Shown one piece after another: positions 1-7,614 of a stretch of 64,000 nt of DNA. Both the position numbers and the translations under genes were made by a program. The stretch covers positions 372,001-436,000 of the forward strand of contig NZ_CP109149.1 of assembly GCF_035920345.1 (NCBI RefSeq), read 5' to 3'. Every line of letters begins with the position of its first letter. Within the stretch, counting starts at the first letter, position 1. The DNA is from Nocardia vinacea. GTDB lineage: Bacteria; Actinomycetota; Actinomycetes; Mycobacteriales; Mycobacteriaceae. Under the pieces are notes generated by a model, which saw nothing but the letters and a program-made list of their open reading frames with translations, searched no databases and was not told the DNA's origin.

Positions 1-1
1 G

Positions 2-136
2 CCCCAACGCAAGACCGGACAGCCCCAAGACATCGCCGAGGCCGCCGCCTACCTGTGCTCACCGGCCGCCGGATACGTCAGCGGAGTAGTACTCGACGTC
101 GACGGAGGCTTGGGTATCGGCTCATCGATCCGGTAG
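2..136 (+). CDS. Short-chain dehydrogenase/reductase, C-terminal end only (partial)
   Basis: Frame 2 is open from the window edge and encodes 44 residues ending in TAG at 134-136. It contains the classical SDR C-terminal pattern: a helix with [17 protein letters not shown], then LDVDGG, the strand and loop that close the Rossmann-fold enzyme near the tetramer interface. The start, cofactor-binding glycines and catalytic Tyr-Lys lie outside the window, so the substrate cannot be inferred. The gene ends 45 bases before a nitroreductase-like remnant. The SDR assignment is fairly sure; anything further is not. Confidence 0.8.
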   Translation, partial: PQRKTGQPQDIAEAAAYLCSPAAGYVSGVVLDVDGGLGIGSSIR

Positions 137-181
137 CGGAAACCGACCGCAGCGGCGGTTCACACTCCGATGGCCTAGCCG

Positions 182-376
182 ATGATGACCTTCACGACCC
201 GGCTGCTGGCAGACCGGTGGAGCTGCCGCGGTTTCCTGCCGGAACCGGTATCACGCGAGACCATCACGCGGGTTCTCGATCTGGCTCGTCGGTCGCCGTC
301 ATGGTGTACGTCGGAGATGAACCGGCGTCAGGGCAGTTTGATTGCCGACATGTACATTTCGAGGGTTGGTCGGTAG
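182..376 (+). pseudogene. Nitroreductase-family N-terminal remnant
   Basis: An ATG at 182 opens a 64-codon frame. Residues about 4-42 read like the N terminus of a flavin nitroreductase: RWSCRGFLPEPVSRETITRV, then LDLARRSPSWC, which in intact enzymes continues into N-T-Q-P-W. Here the similarity stops right after Trp41-Cys42, and the remaining residues look like noise read through the 3' end of the convergent TetR gene, whose stop is at 328-330. Intact nitroreductases are about 190-220 residues, so about four fifths are missing. I infer a deletion that joined this fragment to the TetR gene. It is unlikely to be functional. Confidence 0.6.
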
Positions 377-930
377 AGGTCGACGTCATCGAGTTGGGTT
401 CCCAGCGCGACCGAGTCGGTGGTGGCGATGAGCACGCGGGCGAACGTCAGTGGGGGAATCAGCAGGGTCGCGCCGATTCGATCGAGGCCCTCGACGATGA
501 ATCGTGCCAGGGCTTCGGCGACCTCGACTCGTTTGGTTGCGACTCGTTCCCGGGCCTCGGGGTTGCGCAACAGGTACAGAGTGAATTCGTAGCCCAGCGC
601 GGCGGACTCGGCGCCGCGGTCTTCAGCGAGTTGGCGCCACCGCTGGGCGACTTGGTCGAGTTCGTGCGCTCCCACCTGGCTTGCTGCCGATAGCAGTTCG
701 GTGAATGTATCGAAGTAGCGCTGCCAGTACCGGTCGCTCACCGCTAGGAAGAGTTCTTCCTTCGTGGGGAAGTGCTTGTATATGGCGCCTTTGGTGTAGC
801 CCGCCGCATGAGCGATGTCATCGAGGGTTGCCGCCGTGAACCCTTTTTCGGCAAACACCTCTTGCGCGGCATCCAGCAGGAGCGACCGGGTGCGCTCGAG
901 TCGTCGCTCCCTCGTCCATCGCTCAGCCAT
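328..930 (-). CDS. TetR/AcrR-family transcriptional regulator
   Basis: This 200-residue protein has the size and layout of a TetR repressor. Residues 12-58 form the N-terminal DNA-binding domain, with TLDDIAHAAGYTKGAIYKHF at about 35-54 as the helix-turn-helix. The rest is a helical ligand-binding and dimerisation domain too divergent to suggest a ligand. It is divergent from the small ORF and AveC-like/MoxR/VWA unit starting at 1024. The gap holds a perfect 9-bp inverted repeat (948-979), so autoregulation and control of that unit are likely. Its 3' end abuts the nitroreductase remnant. Confidence 0.92.
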   Translation of the reverse strand: MAERWTRERRLERTRSLLLDAAQEVFAEKGFTAATLDDIAHAAGYTKGAIYKHFPTKEELFLAVSDRYWQRYFDTFTELLSAASQVGAHELDQVAQRWRQLAEDRGAESAALGYEFTLYLLRNPEARERVATKRVEVAEALARFIVEGLDRIGATLLIPPLTFARVLIATTDSVALGTQLDDVDLYRPTLEMYMSAIKLP

Positions 931-947
931 GTCAGCGAGTATGCCAT

Positions 948-979
948 GAATCTAAGAAACTATTCCGACGCTTAGATTC
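948..979. promoter_or_regulatory. Inverted repeat, probable TetR operator
   Basis: GAATCTAAG (948-956) and CTTAGATTC (971-979) are perfect 9-bp inverted arms separated by 14 bases. The dyad lies 17 bp upstream of the TetR start (930, minus) and 45 bp upstream of the small ORF start (1024, plus). A possible plus-strand -10 element, TATATT, is at 987-992, just downstream. The arrangement is typical of a TetR operator shared by divergent genes; binding is inferred. Confidence 0.65.
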
Positions 980-1023
980 TTACTGGTATATTTTCGGACG
1001 ACAGGCTACTGAAGGAGGGCGAC

Positions 1024-1146
1024 GATGACTGCCTCATCGACGACAGACAGCTACGCCGACACCGAGGTGACAGCTGAAAGGTGTCCGCTCTTCGAGCGGA
1101 TCCGTGTGGGTTGGACCACGACGATCCCGAAGCAGGCGGCGCGATG
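1024..1146 (+). CDS. Small ORF (40 aa) coupled to the AveC-like gene
   Basis: An ATG at 1024 preceded by a good ribosome-binding site (GGAGG at about 1014-1018) opens a 40-codon frame. Its TGA (1144-1146) overlaps the ATG of the AveC-like gene as ATGA. Residues include the stretch CPLFERIRVGWTTTIPKQAA. There is no membrane segment or recognisable domain. The strong RBS and exact stop-start overlap favour a real small protein or a leader cistron whose translation carries ribosomes onto the next gene. I do not recognise a family. Confidence 0.5.
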
Positions 1147-2316
1147 AGCGGGCCACTGGACAGGAAGAAGGCGGCCACCGTCACCGAGGAGATCGGCGGA
1201 GTCGCCTCATTGGGTGCCAAAGCTCAGTCCACGAGCAAGCCCGTCCGGATCTGGGCGATCGTCGGGGGCTTGATCCTGGCGTTCCAGGTGTACGTGTGGA
1301 TCCGCTGGGTGTCGGGACCATTTTTCGTGCGGGTGCCCACAGGGCCCAGTGACCCGCCGACGTGGATGAAGACGATCCTCATCACGTGGACGGCCGTGAT
1401 CCTGGTCGGCTGGCCGATCGGCGTCTACTACTTCATCATCAGGCCCTGGCGGCGTGAGCGGCGGATCACGCTCGACGGCATGCTCCTGGTCGCCTGCGGC
1501 CTGCTGTTCTTCCAGGATCCGCTCCTGAACTACTTCAACACGTGGAGTACCTACAACACCTGGATGTTCAATCGGGGATCATGGGTGGCCCACATTCCGG
1601 GTTGGCGCTCGTATGCCGAACCGGGCCAGATGATGGCCGAACCGTTGTTGATGAATGCGGCGGGTTATTCCTACGGAGTTCTGCTGTGCACGATCCTCGG
1701 ATGTTGGATCATGCGCCGTGCGAAGTTGAAGTGGCCGAATATCAGCAACCTCGGATTGATCGGCGTTCTCATCGTGTGGACGTTCTTCTTCGATCTAGTC
1801 ATCGAGGGCTTCTTCCTGATGCCGACGGGACTTTTCACTTACCCCGGCGCAATTCAATCCCTGTCGGTCAATGCCGGCACCTACTACCAATGGCCGATCT
1901 ATGAAGGACTCATGTGGGGAGGTGTCCAGGCAGGTCTGTGCGCCCTGCGTTATTTCACCGACGATCGTGGCCGGAGCTTCGTCGAACGAGGACTGGAACG
2001 GATCCAGGGCGGGGCCGTGAAGCAGCAGGCTACGCGTTTCCTGGCCATTTTCGCGGCATGCAGTCTGTTCTTCTTCGTGTTCTACAACCTTCCCGCGCAG
2101 TGGTTCGCCATGCACGCCGATCCCTGGCCCGAGGACATCCAGAAGCGTTCGTACTTCGACATGGGCATCTGCGGTGAAGGGACAGGGCGCCTCTGTCCTG
2201 ACCCTGTTCTGCCGATCCCCGGCAAGAACACCGGCTACATCAATCCGGAAGGCCGGCTCGTTCTCCCTGAGGGTGCAGAGCTTCCGGAAGTCGTTCCATT
2301 CGAGCGAGGAAATTAG
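1144..2316 (+). CDS. AveC-like (spirocyclase-family) polytopic membrane protein
   Basis: The ATG at 1144 overlaps the stop of the 40-codon ORF and gives 390 residues. About seven hydrophobic segments are visible, near residues 36-57, 76-99, 110-125, 172-190, 203-226, 252-270 and 297-316. The sequence, with conserved-looking blocks such as DPLLNYFNTWSTYNTW and EGFFLMPTGLFTYPGA, fits the AveC-like family named after the Streptomyces avermectin spirocyclase. Most actinobacterial members lie outside spiroketal pathways and have no known reaction. It is followed after one base by a MoxR ATPase and a VWA gene, so it may be a client or partner of that chaperone-like pair. Family call fairly confident; function open. 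Confidence 0.7.
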   Translation: MSGPLDRKKAATVTEEIGGVASLGAKAQSTSKPVRIWAIVGGLILAFQVYVWIRWVSGPFFVRVPTGPSDPPTWMKTILITWTAVILVGWPIGVYYFIIRPWRRERRITLDGMLLVACGLLFFQDPLLNYFNTWSTYNTWMFNRGSWVAHIPGWRSYAEPGQMMAEPLLMNAAGYSYGVLLCTILGCWIMRRAKLKWPNISNLGLIGVLIVWTFFFDLVIEGFFLMPTGLFTYPGAIQSLSVNAGTYYQWPIYEGLMWGGVQAGLCALRYFTDDRGRSFVERGLERIQGGAVKQQATRFLAIFAACSLFFFVFYNLPAQWFAMHADPWPEDIQKRSYFDMGICGEGTGRLCPDPVLPIPGKNTGYINPEGRLVLPEGAELPEVVPFERGN

Positions 2317-2317
2317 T

Positions 2318-3136
2318 ATGTCGACCAGTCAATCCACCGCTGTACTCCCGGTTTTGGAAGCACCGTTCTACCGGCCGGTCGGCGACGAGGTAGCAGTCTT
2401 TCGGGCCGCGGCCCGACGCGGTTCGCCAGTACTGTTGAAGGGCCCAACAGGATGCGGGAAGACACGCTTCGTGGAGGCCATGGCCCACGAACTCGGGCGC
2501 GAGCTGATTACCGCCGCGGGCCACGAGGACATGACCTCGGCGGACCTGGTTGGCCGTTTCCTGCTAAAGGGTGGGGAAACGGTCTGGGTGGACGGCCCGT
2601 TGACCCGGGCCGTGCGCGAGGGCGCCATCTTCTATCTGGACGAGGTGGTCGAGGCGCGCCAGGACACCACCGTGGTCATTCATCCGCTCGCCGATCACCG
2701 CCGTGAACTGCCGATCGATCGACTCGGCACGACACTGCGGGCGGCCCCCGACTTCCAGCTGGTCATCTCCTACAATCCCGGCTACCAGAGCGTCCTGAAG
2801 AGCCTCAAAGAGTCGACCCGCCAGCGTTTCGTTGCCATCGAACTCGACTTCCCGCCCGCCGAGGTCGAGACCGAAGTTGTCGCCGTCGAAGCCGGGATCG
2901 GATCGGAGACCGCGACAGCGCTGGTCGAACTCGGTCACGCCATTCGAAACTTGGATGGCTCACCGCTGCGTGAAGTGGCCTCCACCCGGTTGTTGATCCT
3001 CGCGGGCGGTCTGGTCGCTGAAGGGCTGAGCCTGCGCAGTGCGGTGCGGTCGGCCGTTGTCCAAGTGCTCTCGGACGATCAGGATGTCGTCCGTGCCCTC
3101 GGCGAACTCATCGACGCCGTCCTGCCGCGACCATGA
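2318..3136 (+). CDS. MoxR/NorQ/CbbQ-type AAA+ ATPase
   Basis: This 272-residue AAA+ protein starts at the ATG at 2318, one base after the AveC-like stop and preceded by GAGCGAGGA. Walker A is GPTGCGKT at residues 42-49 and Walker B is AIFYLDEV at 103-110. STRQRF near 162-167 resembles the sensor/arginine-finger region. Length and motifs match the CbbQ/NorQ branch, whose members work with a VWA partner to remodel or insert metal into a target enzyme. The VWA gene follows with an ATGA overlap, the classic pair. The target enzyme is not obvious here; the AveC-like membrane protein is the closest candidate. Confidence 0.92.
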   Translation: MSTSQSTAVLPVLEAPFYRPVGDEVAVFRAAARRGSPVLLKGPTGCGKTRFVEAMAHELGRELITAAGHEDMTSADLVGRFLLKGGETVWVDGPLTRAVREGAIFYLDEVVEARQDTTVVIHPLADHRRELPIDRLGTTLRAAPDFQLVISYNPGYQSVLKSLKESTRQRFVAIELDFPPAEVETEVVAVEAGIGSETATALVELGHAIRNLDGSPLREVASTRLLILAGGLVAEGLSLRSAVRSAVVQVLSDDQDVVRALGELIDAVLPRP

Positions 3137-4818
3137 ACGTTTCCAATCCGAACCGCCACGACCGGTTTCGCCTCCTTGCCACCTTCATCGCCGGCCGCGC
3201 TGTCGAAGTTGCGGAGGCACCGGCTGGTCAGCCTGCTTACACCAACGGCCAGATCATCTTCGTCTCAGCGGGCCGCTCGGTCGCCGAGCAGCGCCGCGAG
3301 ATGCTGCTCCAGACCGCGCTGCTCGGTGCGGGGAGTCTGGATCAGCGATTGGTGAATGCGCTTCGGGCCCGTCCGGCGGTGGCGCGGCGCTACCTGGCGC
3401 TGGAAGGTCGGCGAGTGATCGTCGACCTCGCCGAGCGGATTCCACTCGCAGCTGGGCTCGGTCCGCACGAGCCTCCGGCCACCTCGAGCGCCGAGGAGTC
3501 GCTCGAGGTGGCCGGAGGCCGAGTACCGGTGGCCGACCCACCGGAGTGGTTCGGTGCCATCAAGCCCTCCCGATTGCTGGCACGCCGTGCCGCACCGGGC
3601 GCGCGGGCCACGAACAAAGAGCTGCGCTTGGAATTCGATCCGATCGACTTACCCGAGGCCGACGACGATGGCAGTGAGCAGTCCGGGAGGAGCAAGATTC
3701 TCGCATTGTTCGAAAATCCGCTGTTCAACTCGCGGGCGCTGTCGGACAAACTCCGCAAGCTGTTCGGCAACTCCCGGGCACCCGGGGATGGCTCCGCTGG
3801 TGCGGAGATGCAGGTTCGTGCCGTTCGACGGGTGCACCAGGTGGGAGTCGATGCCCGGCCGCTGCCAACACGGATCCAGTTCACCGATGACGGCAAGCCC
3901 GGCGCCACGCTGGGCGTAGGTGGAGCGCTTTATCCGGAGTGGGATGTCCACAACCATCGGTATCGGCCCGAGTGGTGCCGGGTCATCGACTTCCCGCTGA
4001 CAGTCGCCGCCGATATCTCCGCGGCCGGTGTTCCGCTCGACGACGTGCTCCGGCGACGCTTGTCGCGAATCGGCCTGGGCCCCAAGGTTCTGCGCGGCCG
4101 TCCCGATGGCGACGAGCTCGATATCGAGGCGCTCATCGATATGTTCGTCGATCTGCGTTCGGGCTACTCGTCGCCGGAAAACATCTATCTGGAACGCCGC
4201 AAACTCGGGCGTAATCTCGGCGTCCTCATTCTGCTCGATGCCTCCGGGTCGGCCACCGATACCGATACCGAAGGCCTTGCTGTACACGACCACCAGCGGC
4301 GGGCAGCCGCGACATTGGCCGTTACGCTCGAAGAGCTCGGCGACCGCGTCGCGGTCTACGCGTTTCGCTCACAGGGGCGCCACGCTGTTCATCTACCGGC
4401 GATCAAGACGTTCGGACAGCGTTTCGGCGCGGTCGGGCGAGCCCGGCTCAACCAGCTCCAACCATCGAACTACACGCGCCTGGGTGCAGGCATCCGCGGT
4501 GCGGGCGAAATCCTCAAAACTGAAGCAGGCACTGAAAACCGGCTGCTGGTGGTCCTTTCGGACGGCTTTCCCTATGACGATGGCTACGAGGGCCGCTACG
4601 CCGAAGCCGATGCCCACAAGGCACTCGAAGAACTCCGCGCCGACGGTGTCGCCTGCCTCTGCCTTTCGATCGGCGCCACCACCGGTACCGATGCCCTCGA
4701 ACGCGTCTTCGGTTCCGTCAGCTATGCCAGCGCCGCGACCCTGAGCGATTTGAGCCCGCGGATGGATGAGTTCTTTTTGTCTTCCCTCAGGGAACTCGCC
4801 GCACCGAAACCGCGGTAG
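3133..4818 (+). CDS. VWA-domain protein, NorD/CbbO-like partner of the MoxR ATPase
   Basis: A 561-residue protein whose ATG overlaps the stop of the MoxR gene. The C-terminal third is a von Willebrand factor A domain with the metal-ion-dependent adhesion site D369-A-S-G-S373 (DxSxS), preceded by the hydrophobic strand LGVLILL. The N-terminal two thirds, alpha-helical and charged, resemble the NorD/CobT-like region. NorD/CbbO proteins bind their AAA+ partner and present it to a substrate enzyme. No cofactor-containing oxidoreductase is in this operon, so the substrate is unknown. The gene ends 89 bp before the convergent TetR gene. Confidence 0.88.
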   Translation: MNVSNPNRHDRFRLLATFIAGRAVEVAEAPAGQPAYTNGQIIFVSAGRSVAEQRREMLLQTALLGAGSLDQRLVNALRARPAVARRYLALEGRRVIVDLAERIPLAAGLGPHEPPATSSAEESLEVAGGRVPVADPPEWFGAIKPSRLLARRAAPGARATNKELRLEFDPIDLPEADDDGSEQSGRSKILALFENPLFNSRALSDKLRKLFGNSRAPGDGSAGAEMQVRAVRRVHQVGVDARPLPTRIQFTDDGKPGATLGVGGALYPEWDVHNHRYRPEWCRVIDFPLTVAADISAAGVPLDDVLRRRLSRIGLGPKVLRGRPDGDELDIEALIDMFVDLRSGYSSPENIYLERRKLGRNLGVLILLDASGSATDTDTEGLAVHDHQRRAAATLAVTLEELGDRVAVYAFRSQGRHAVHLPAIKTFGQRFGAVGRARLNQLQPSNYTRLGAGIRGAGEILKTEAGTENRLLVVLSDGFPYDDGYEGRYAEADAHKALEELRADGVACLCLSIGATTGTDALERVFGSVSYASAATLSDLSPRMDEFFLSSLRELAAPKPR

Positions 4819-4907
4819 CGATGAGAGGAGTTCGAGTGCGGTAGCGGGTGCGGCTCTTGCCTCCGATGCGATGCGGCGTGGACTCAGCGCCGTGACGGTT
4901 GGCGGCC

Positions 4908-5510
4908 CTACGGCGATGTGGGTTGGCGTCGTTCGCCTTCGACATCACGCAGGAAGGATTCGATCAGCTCGATTGCCTCGTCGTGTGCGGTATCGACGTC
5001 GAACGCTTCTTCCATACGCAGGAAACGCGACACGCTGGACATGAGTAGGACCAGTGCTCCCGGGGTGTAGGTTTCGGCGGCGGGGCCGTAGTCGCCGAGA
5101 ACCTTGGTGACGGCGTCGAGTTGCATGGCGCGGAAGCGTCGGGAGGAGTTGGCGATCTCGGTGCGGATGGCCTTGCGGTGGTTGGCCAGCGCGACGAATT
5201 CCATGGTCAACGCGGTGTGGGATTGGTCGTGGATGGCTTCCCACAAGGCCCACAGTGGCTGAGGTGAGGCCAGTGCCTCGAGTTGGCGTTGGTAGCTGCG
5301 GTCGGCTCCGCGGCGGAACAGTTCGATGAACAGATTGTCCATATTGCCGAAGTAGTAGTGATACAGGGCGGAATTCGCTTCCGCGCGTGCGGCCACGCGC
5401 CGGGTGCTGACCGCCGCGTAGCCCTCTTCCCGCATGATTTGCTCGGCGGCGTCGAGCAGGGCGCTTCGTGTCGGTGAGTCCTCGGCGTCGGATGCGCGAG
5501 CGGGCTTCAT
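4908..5510 (-). CDS. TetR-family transcriptional regulator
   Basis: A 200-residue TetR-type regulator. The DNA-binding helix-turn-helix lies around residues 36-54 (STRRVAARAEANSALYHYYF), followed by the usual FGNMDNLFIEL helix. The C-terminal domain gives no ligand clue. It is transcribed away from the long catabolic operon that starts at 6117, across a 606-bp gap that holds a sigma-70-like promoter overlapped by a 35-bp dyad (5702-5736). The simplest reading is that this protein represses that operon and itself. Confidence 0.92.
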   Translation of the reverse strand: MKPARASDAEDSPTRSALLDAAEQIMREEGYAAVSTRRVAARAEANSALYHYYFGNMDNLFIELFRRGADRSYQRQLEALASPQPLWALWEAIHDQSHTALTMEFVALANHRKAIRTEIANSSRRFRAMQLDAVTKVLGDYGPAAETYTPGALVLLMSSVSRFLRMEEAFDVDTAHDEAIELIESFLRDVEGERRQPTSP

Positions 5511-5672
5511 GGTGTTGGCCTCCCAGGTGTGTGAGGCACGAAGCCTGTGGTGTCGTCGCGATCGTGTGGTTCGTGGTTGCGCAAATAGAAGGTAACGCGC
5601 GCTCTTGCCCGTTCGGTCTCCGGCCGCGATCGAGGCGGCCGATGGGTCGGCGACCGTGCTTTCGCAAGTCGC

Positions 5673-5702
5673 TTGACAGCGGTGAACCAGGTCACGTATA
5701 TC
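5673..5702 (+). promoter_or_regulatory. Sigma-70-like promoter ahead of the 6.1-14.9 kb catabolic operon
   Basis: TTGACA at 5673-5678 and TATATC at 5697-5702 are spaced by 18 bp, close to a vegetative promoter consensus. Transcription would start near 5709, inside the adjacent dyad, giving a leader of about 400 nt before the SDR start at 6117. Confidence 0.5.
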
Positions 5703-5736
5703 TTAATCACCTGATTGAATTAATCAGTCGCTTAAG
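5702..5736. promoter_or_regulatory. Nested dyad, probable operator
   Basis: Two pairs of arms share one centre at 5719: CTGATT (5711-5716) with AATCAG (5722-5727), and CTTAA (5702-5706) with TTAAG (5732-5736). The dyad covers the -10 edge and the predicted start site of the plus-strand promoter, an ideal position for repression. The divergent TetR gene at 4908-5510 is the natural candidate to bind here. Confidence 0.65.
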
Positions 5737-6116
5737 GCCTCTGATGTGGGTCTTCGCGGTCATTCGATGTCCCCGGCGCAACCTCGATCGCTGTCGGGCC
5801 GAACGAAGAATGTGGTGTCGCGCGTGGCATATCTCCCTACTCTCATCTCGGCGGTACGACGGCCTCCGCTGTGGATCCGCACCGCCCGCGCTGGCGCGGG
5901 AGATGTTCGTGGCGTGCCAGCCGGAGGACTCGAGTACCACAACTTGATCGGCGAGAGGTGTGAACGAGGCACTGGCGAGACCCGCCTTTCGAGCGCGGTC
6001 GTTGCCTGCACCGAGCTGAGGTGTATCGCGCAGGAAAATGAAAGTCGTTGTGTTGCAGTAATCGACCGCCGTGATGCTGGCGTTCTCGCTGATCCTCGTA
6101 TCCACGGTGATCCCCG
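5737..6116. other. Untranslated leader or degenerate stretch, no gene recognised
   Basis: Between the dyad and the SDR start there are open frames on both strands (minus 5707-6105, plus 5746-6120). Neither has a convincing ribosome-binding site, family motif or normal residue composition. It may be a long 5' leader or decayed sequence. Confidence 0.4.
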
Positions 6117-6917
6117 ATGACGGGCACCGTCGCGGTTACCGACCGCGAGGGTGTCGACCGGCGTCCGGCGAAGCGCCCGCGGGTCGCGGTGGTGACCGGC
6201 GGAGCCTCGGGGATGGGGTTATCGATCTGTGCGGCGTTCGCTGCCGGCGGGTACCGGGTCGCGGTTCTCGACATCGATGGTGGCGCCGCTCAGCGGGCCG
6301 CCGAACAGTTGCGTGCCGCCGACGGCGCGGCGATCGCCTGTGCGGTCGATGTCACCGATCGCGAGGCGGTCGGTGCGGCGATGCGCAAGGTGCGCGCCGA
6401 ATTCGGTGCGATCGAAATCCTGGTCACCAGTGCGGGGTTGGTCGGTTTCTCGCCGTTCACCGAGATTTCGCCCGAGGCGTGGAACCGGGTCGTCGACGTG
6501 AATCTCAACGGCGTCTTCCACTGCACGCAAGCCGTCATTCCGGATATGGTCGCCGCGGGGTGGGGCAGGATCGTGACCATTTCCTCGTCGAGTGCGCAAC
6601 GCGGATCGCCGGGGATGGTGCACTACACCGCAGCCAAAGGTGCTGTGGTGGCGATGACCAAGGGCCTTGCGCGCGAGTACGCCGCGAGTGGGATCACTGT
6701 CAACACCATCCCGCCGTCGGGAATCGACACGCCCATGCAACGGCAGTCGCAGGCAGCCGGAAACCTGCCGGATAACTCCGTGATGGCAAAAGCAATCCCG
6801 GTCGGACATCTGGGCACCGGAGACGATATCGCCGCTGCCTGCCTGTTCTTGTGCTCCGACCAGGCCGGCTACATCACCGGCCAGATACTCGGCGTGAACG
6901 GCGGGTCGGTGATATGA
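6117..6917 (+). CDS. Classical short-chain dehydrogenase/reductase
   Basis: A 266-residue classical SDR. The nucleotide-binding motif TGGASGMG is at residues 27-34, the catalytic Tyr170 and Lys174 are in YTAAK, and a serine lies near 157. The usual NAG after strand 4 reads TSAG. D52 at the end of strand 2 (VAVLDID) suggests NAD preference. It is the first gene of a run to 14852 with overlapping or very short junctions; the next start overlaps its stop. It probably oxidises an alcohol or dihydrodiol in the pathway served by the Rieske oxygenases. The substrate is not visible from sequence. Confidence 0.9.
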   Translation: MTGTVAVTDREGVDRRPAKRPRVAVVTGGASGMGLSICAAFAAGGYRVAVLDIDGGAAQRAAEQLRAADGAAIACAVDVTDREAVGAAMRKVRAEFGAIEILVTSAGLVGFSPFTEISPEAWNRVVDVNLNGVFHCTQAVIPDMVAAGWGRIVTISSSSAQRGSPGMVHYTAAKGAVVAMTKGLAREYAASGITVNTIPPSGIDTPMQRQSQAAGNLPDNSVMAKAIPVGHLGTGDDIAAACLFLCSDQAGYITGQILGVNGGSVI

Positions 6918-7534
6918 CCGAAGCCACGGCCCCGCGTCTGGTGCCGCTACCGGTGCACGAATGGGACGAACGCACGATCGCGATGCTGTGCGGGCATGTC
7001 GGAGCGGCGGACCGGTATCTGTCGGGCGAACCGGACGCGCCACGGATGCCCAATATTCTGGGGGTTTTCGCACATCACACCGAATTGGCTTCGGCGTGGC
7101 TGGCCTTCAACGGTCTGCTGCTCGAGCGTCCCGCGCTGGATCCGTTGGACCGGGAACTGGTGATCCTGCGTGTGGCGTGGCGCAGCGGCTCGGACTACGA
7201 GTGGAGCCAGCACGCTCGGATGGCCGCCGGTCTGGGGCTCGACGAGCACCAGATCAGGGCAGTGCGTCACGGCCCGGCCGCACCGGGGTGGTCACCCGTG
7301 CAACGGCTGCTGCTGACCACGACCGACGAGCTGTTGGAACGCCACTGCGTCACCGACCGCACCTGGACCGAGCTGGCGCGCCATTTCGATGAACGTCAGC
7401 TGATCGAATTGCTGTTCGTCGCCGGCTCGTACCTGTGCCTGGCGATGGTGTTCAACAGCGTTGCCCTGCAACCGGACCCGGAAATCGACCGGCCACGACC
7501 GTCCGAACTCCCGGAAATGGAGGAACAACCGTGA
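6914..7534 (+). CDS. Carboxymuconolactone decarboxylase-family (AhpD-like) protein
   Basis: A 206-residue all-helical protein whose ATG overlaps the SDR stop. The central helix carries DYEWSQHARMA, the pattern E-x3-H typical of the carboxymuconolactone decarboxylase fold. The cysteine pair used by AhpD peroxidase-type members is absent (S-Q-H where C-x-x-H would stand), so a thiol-peroxidase role is unlikely. Relatives in catabolic clusters are annotated as 4-carboxymuconolactone decarboxylase-like without proof. Its stop overlaps the GTG of the 84-bp mini-ORF. It is likely part of the aromatic or lactone-handling chemistry of this operon. Confidence 0.85.
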   Translation: MTEATAPRLVPLPVHEWDERTIAMLCGHVGAADRYLSGEPDAPRMPNILGVFAHHTELASAWLAFNGLLLERPALDPLDRELVILRVAWRSGSDYEWSQHARMAAGLGLDEHQIRAVRHGPAAPGWSPVQRLLLTTTDELLERHCVTDRTWTELARHFDERQLIELLFVAGSYLCLAMVFNSVALQPDPEIDRPRPSELPEMEEQP

Positions 7535-7614
7535 GCGAGCGTCAGCGAGTGAACCATCAACACAGTGTGCTTTCGCGCACGACGGAGCCGAGCGCCAGCG
7601 AGGTGCAGTCGTGA
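7531..7614 (+). repeat. 84-bp MIRU-like mini-ORF inserted between two coupled genes
   Basis: A GTG at 7531 overlaps the decarboxylase stop (GTGA) and opens a 27-codon frame. Its TGA (7612-7614) in turn overlaps the GTG of the Rieske gene at 7611. The encoded peptide begins MSERQRVNHQHSVLS and is rich in Ser, Arg and Glu. The DNA holds two related GAGCG..CAGCGAG blocks near its ends (7533-7549 and 7586-7602). Mycobacterial interspersed repetitive units have exactly this design: a short in-frame element whose ends overlap the stop and start of flanking operon genes. I call it MIRU-like by architecture. Its copy number elsewhere in the genome cannot be seen. Confidence 0.6.

Noticed and set aside
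5707..6120. Open frames on both strands ahead of the SDR gene
   Set aside because: No ribosome-binding site, no family similarity and poor residue composition. Treated as leader or decayed DNA.
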